Shown piece by piece: positions 4,275-6,763 of a DNA stretch of 6,763 bases. Below the pieces are notes generated by a model that ran no database searches, was not told the DNA's origin, and was given only the letters and a program-made list of their open reading frames with translations. Source of the stretch: Planctomycetota bacterium (GTDB lineage Bacteria > Planctomycetota > UBA1135 > UBA2386); NCBI GenBank assembly GCA_023433825.1, contig JAEYTU010000671.1, forward strand, positions 1 through 6,763. Reading direction: 5' to 3'. The position numbers and the translations under genes are program-made. Within the stretch, counting starts at the first letter, position 1; each line of letters opens with the position of its first letter.

Positions 4275-6763
4275 TCATCGCGCACGCACCTCGGTGACGA
4301 ACGCACGCCCGCCGGCGAGCCGGAGACCGGTCGACGCGAGATGCGGATCCCATTCGTCGGGCAACAGGCCGCGGCCGTCGCGGCGCAGGTACAGAGTTCG
4401 AACGACGCCGGGAACGCCGGCCGGCAGCGGCCCGTCGGGCTCGGTCACGCGTGCGCCGGTTCGCGCGTCGAGCAGTCCGTCGGTCTCGCCGAGCGCGAGG
4501 CCGCGGACCGTGCCGGTCAGCAGCAGCCGCCGCCCGAGTTCGCCGGCGACTTCACCGCGCGCCAACGCCTGTGCGACCTCGAGGTGTCGCAGCGCATTCG
4601 CGTGGTACTCGACGAGCAAGGTCCGTTCGTCCGGCGAGACGAACGGCAGGTCGAGCACCCATTCGCGGACGCCGAAGTCGATCGCGAACAACGGCAGCCA
4701 CATCGGTTGGTTGTCGACGACGTCCCCCGCGGCGGCCGACTCGGTCTCCGTCGGCGGCCACGCGGCCGGGTCGGTCATCCGCAAGCGCGCGGCGCGGTGC
4801 GCAGCGATCCCCATCCGCCCTGGAACGCGCGCGGGACCGTTCAGCGGCGATTCGGGCGTCGGATCGCCGAGCGCGGCGCACTCCAGTTCGACACCGAGCG
4901 GCAATCGCAGCAGTTCGGGGCGACCACAGACGACGAGCCCACAGAGCCGCGTCAACGTGTACGCCTGGAAGAAGTCGACGCCGACGACCGGACGGTCGCC
5001 GTTCGCCGCGGCGTGCTGGACGAGCTTCGCGTAGTCGCCGGCGAACCGGTGCGGGACCAATCCGGTCGACGTCAAGCGCGCGTCGCCGAGCGGATCGCCG
5101 TGGTGAACGAGCGCGCGGCGGAGCTCGGCGTCGACCGGCGGATCGGCGAGGAACGCGGCGACGATCGCGACGTACTGCGCCGACGTCATCTCGCCGCGCT
5201 GCAGATAGACGGGTCCGAGGCTGCCGACGGCCACCGTAGGTTGCGGCCGGAAGCCGCGTCGATCGGGTGCGTCCATCGGGACGGGATCGGCGAAGTGACG
5301 GTCGGCGCCGGGACCGAGCACCGGGATCATCACGATGTCCGCCACGACCGCCGGCAGACTCTGGCGACGGTCGACCGGTGCGAGGTTCGCGAGCCGCACG
5401 TCGGTCAAGTTGCTGCGAATCGTCCGACCTTCGAGCCGCAGTTCGTAGTCGCCGGCGGGCGTGACGAGCCGCGCCGGGAGACTCAGCGTCGTCGTCCGCT
5501 CGGCGAAGTCGTCGGCCGTCAGGTGTGCGATCTCGGCCGCCGCCGCGAGCCGCGAGAACGGCAGCACGAACGTCAGCAACGCCGACTCCTCGAGCGACTC
5601 GACGGCTTCCACCGGCAGTGGGTTGCGATCGATCTGCAGCCGGATCTCGTCGCCGACGACGAACGGCAACGGTGCGCGAAGCACGAGACGTGTGTTCTGG
5701 TCGAACTCGACGCGCAGTTCGGGATCTTCGACGCGGATGTTGCCGTCGTTGTGATGGAACAGCGCGACGACGAACGGTCCATCGGGGCGCAAGCGCTCCG
5801 GCGTCCGATCGCCGACGAGCACCGGGACCACGCGGCCGAACGGGTCCGACCATTCGACGGCGAGCACGTTGACGCCGGAACGCAGCGTCAGGTCCATTCG
5901 CCCGGCACCCTGCAGATCGCGGAACGTCGGTGAATCGGGCGCGCCGAACCACGTGCGTCCCTGCAGCAGCCGAAGATCCTGCGGCGGGTCGACCCGCCAC
6001 GCCGCGCCGAGCCGCAATCGTTGGTCGTCGCGGACCAGCACGTCGAGTTCGATCAGTTGCTTGAGGTAGCGGGCGTCCTTCGTCGCCGGCAGCAGCAACC
6101 GCGGCGGCTGGGGCCGCGCAGCGATGCGTTGCGTGACCGGTCGCCGCGACGTTCGCGACATCTCGGCGACGTCGACGGTCAGGTCGAAGTCTCCGGCCGA
6201 GAGCGTCGGGACGACGACCGTGCAACCGCCCTCGACGACGTCGACGACCTCGACCGTGCGTGCCCCACCGGTGCCGTCGACGCTGCGCAACGTCGCGCCG
6301 ACTGGCCGGTACAGCGAATTGCACGTGAACCGCAGCAGCGCTTCGCCGCCGTTCGTCACGATCAGTTCTTCGAGCAGCACGGCATTGCGGTCGGCGCCGT
6401 CGTCGACCGGTGCGAAGCGTGCGCCGAGTTCGTCGCTGACGAACGTCAGCCGCACGCGATACGGCTCCGTCGATCGATTCCCGGCGGCGTCGCGCAGACG
6501 GAACTCGTAGGTGCCGCTTTGGAAGCCGGTCTCGCGGTCGGAACGCGGCAGTTCGAAGTCGATCCGATTCGCGCCGCCGTCGTCGACCGGTCGGATCTCG
6601 CGTTCGACGTCGCCCGGGTCGGGCCCGCGGACCAGCACCGACAGCCGCGGTTCGGGGAGATCGATCTCGACGAACATCCGCGCCGTCTCGGTCCCGTGCC
6701 GGATCTCGCCGAGCGGGCCGTCACCCGAGACGCGGCGGATCGCCGGGACGTGCAGGTCGACGC
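4275..6763 (-). CDS. Ig-like multi-module protein with C-terminal divergent FGE/SUMF1-like domain (5' end outside window)
   Basis: The frame is open to the right edge; 828 codons are visible. Numbering from the Met codon at 6677, residues 1-455 look like tandem beta-sandwich modules, each with a similar closing strand: SGTYEFRLRDAAGN (54-67), SAGDFDLTV (160-168), SGVNVLAVEW (267-276) and PAGDYELRLEG (407-417). The part before 6677 stays in the same style. From about 480 to 800 there is an FGE-sulfatase-type domain: GEMTSAQY (495-502, family YEVTNAQY), RPVVGVDFFQAYTLTRLCG (562-580, family HPVVxVSWxDAxAYxxWxG), LRLPLGVELECAALG (590-604, family LRLPTEAEWEYAARG), GVREWVLDL (669-677, family NVWEW) and TGLRLAGG (783-790, family GFR). 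The RGGSW element and the paired catalytic cysteines expected near the C-terminus are absent, so sulfatase-activating chemistry is unlikely and binding or scaffolding is more plausible. Planctomycetes often fuse FGE-like domains to protein kinases; with PP2C downstream, an N-terminal kinase beyond the edge is possible but not seen. Confidence 0.82.
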   Translation of the reverse strand, partial: VDLHVPAIRRVSGDGPLGEIRHGTETARMFVEIDLPEPRLSVLVRGPDPGDVEREIRPVDDGGANRIDFELPRSDRETGFQSGTYEFRLRDAAGNRSTEPYRVRLTFVSDELGARFAPVDDGADRNAVLLEELIVTNGGEALLRFTCNSLYRPVGATLRSVDGTGGARTVEVVDVVEGGCTVVVPTLSAGDFDLTVDVAEMSRTSRRPVTQRIAARPQPPRLLLPATKDARYLKQLIELDVLVRDDQRLRLGAAWRVDPPQDLRLLQGRTWFGAPDSPTFRDLQGAGRMDLTLRSGVNVLAVEWSDPFGRVVPVLVGDRTPERLRPDGPFVVALFHHNDGNIRVEDPELRVEFDQNTRLVLRAPLPFVVGDEIRLQIDRNPLPVEAVESLEESALLTFVLPFSRLAAAAEIAHLTADDFAERTTTLSLPARLVTPAGDYELRLEGRTIRSNLTDVRLANLAPVDRRQSLPAVVADIVMIPVLGPGADRHFADPVPMDAPDRRGFRPQPTVAVGSLGPVYLQRGEMTSAQYVAIVAAFLADPPVDAELRRALVHHGDPLGDARLTSTGLVPHRFAGDYAKLVQHAAANGDRPVVGVDFFQAYTLTRLCGLVVCGRPELLRLPLGVELECAALGDPTPESPLNGPARVPGRMGIAAHRAARLRMTDPAAWPPTETESAAAGDVVDNQPMWLPLFAIDFGVREWVLDLPFVSPDERTLLVEYHANALRHLEVAQALARGEVAGELGRRLLLTGTVRGLALGETDGLLDARTGARVTEPDGPLPAGVPGVVRTLYLRRDGRGLLPDEWDPHLASTGLRLAGGRAFVTEVRAR

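Noticed and set aside
4168..4278. ATGA overlap at 4275-4278 as the true lipoprotein start
   Set aside because: It would place 37 Arg/Pro-rich residues before a clean signal peptide. That stretch uses codons rare in the neighbours (AGG, ACA, CTT, GGA) and passes through the hairpin region.
1156..5933. Very long plus-strand open frames (for example 1156-2739, 2884-5034 and 3798-5933)
   Set aside because: They are antisense to well-recognised minus-strand genes. Their translations are Arg/Pro/Asp-rich low-complexity sequence without domains, as expected from GC-rich third positions.

Overview
The window is a high-GC bacterial fragment in which every supported gene lies on the minus strand and is read from high to low coordinates. 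Coding density is high and codon third positions are very GC-rich. Only one start has a convincing Shine-Dalgarno sequence. This style, together with an FGE-like domain fused to Ig-like modules beside a PP2C phosphatase, and a GspF/PilC protein of the type seen in planctomycetes and myxobacteria, suggests Planctomycetota. That placement is inferred from gene content and is not proven.

In transcription order: (1) 6763-4275, a large protein open at the window edge, made of Ig/beta-sandwich-like modules and ending in a divergent formylglycine-generating-enzyme (SUMF1-like) domain that appears to lack the catalytic cysteines. (2) A 107-nt gap holding a terminator-like hairpin nested inside a perfect 17-bp inverted repeat. 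(3) 4167-3088, a predicted lipoprotein of uncertain family with a possible CsgG/LpoB-like fold. (4) 3091-2171, a PP2C-type Ser/Thr phosphatase with a C-terminal membrane anchor, starting on a GTG that overlaps the lipoprotein stop. (5) A 151-nt gap with a perfect 37-nt palindrome. (6) 2019-871, a GspF/PilC inner-membrane platform protein. (7) 874 to the left edge, a membrane sensor histidine kinase (periplasmic domain, HAMP, HisKA H-box) cut off by the window, with its start overlapping the gspF stop (ATGA).

Two functional units emerge. The right-hand one looks like an envelope or phosphosignalling module: an Ig/FGE-like protein that may carry a protein kinase beyond the edge, a lipoprotein and a PP2C phosphatase. 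The left-hand one couples a type II secretion/type IV pilus platform protein to a sensor kinase. The two structured gaps are the only intergenic DNA, there is no gene-free stretch over 300 bases, and no RNA gene, CRISPR array, integrase or transposase was seen.
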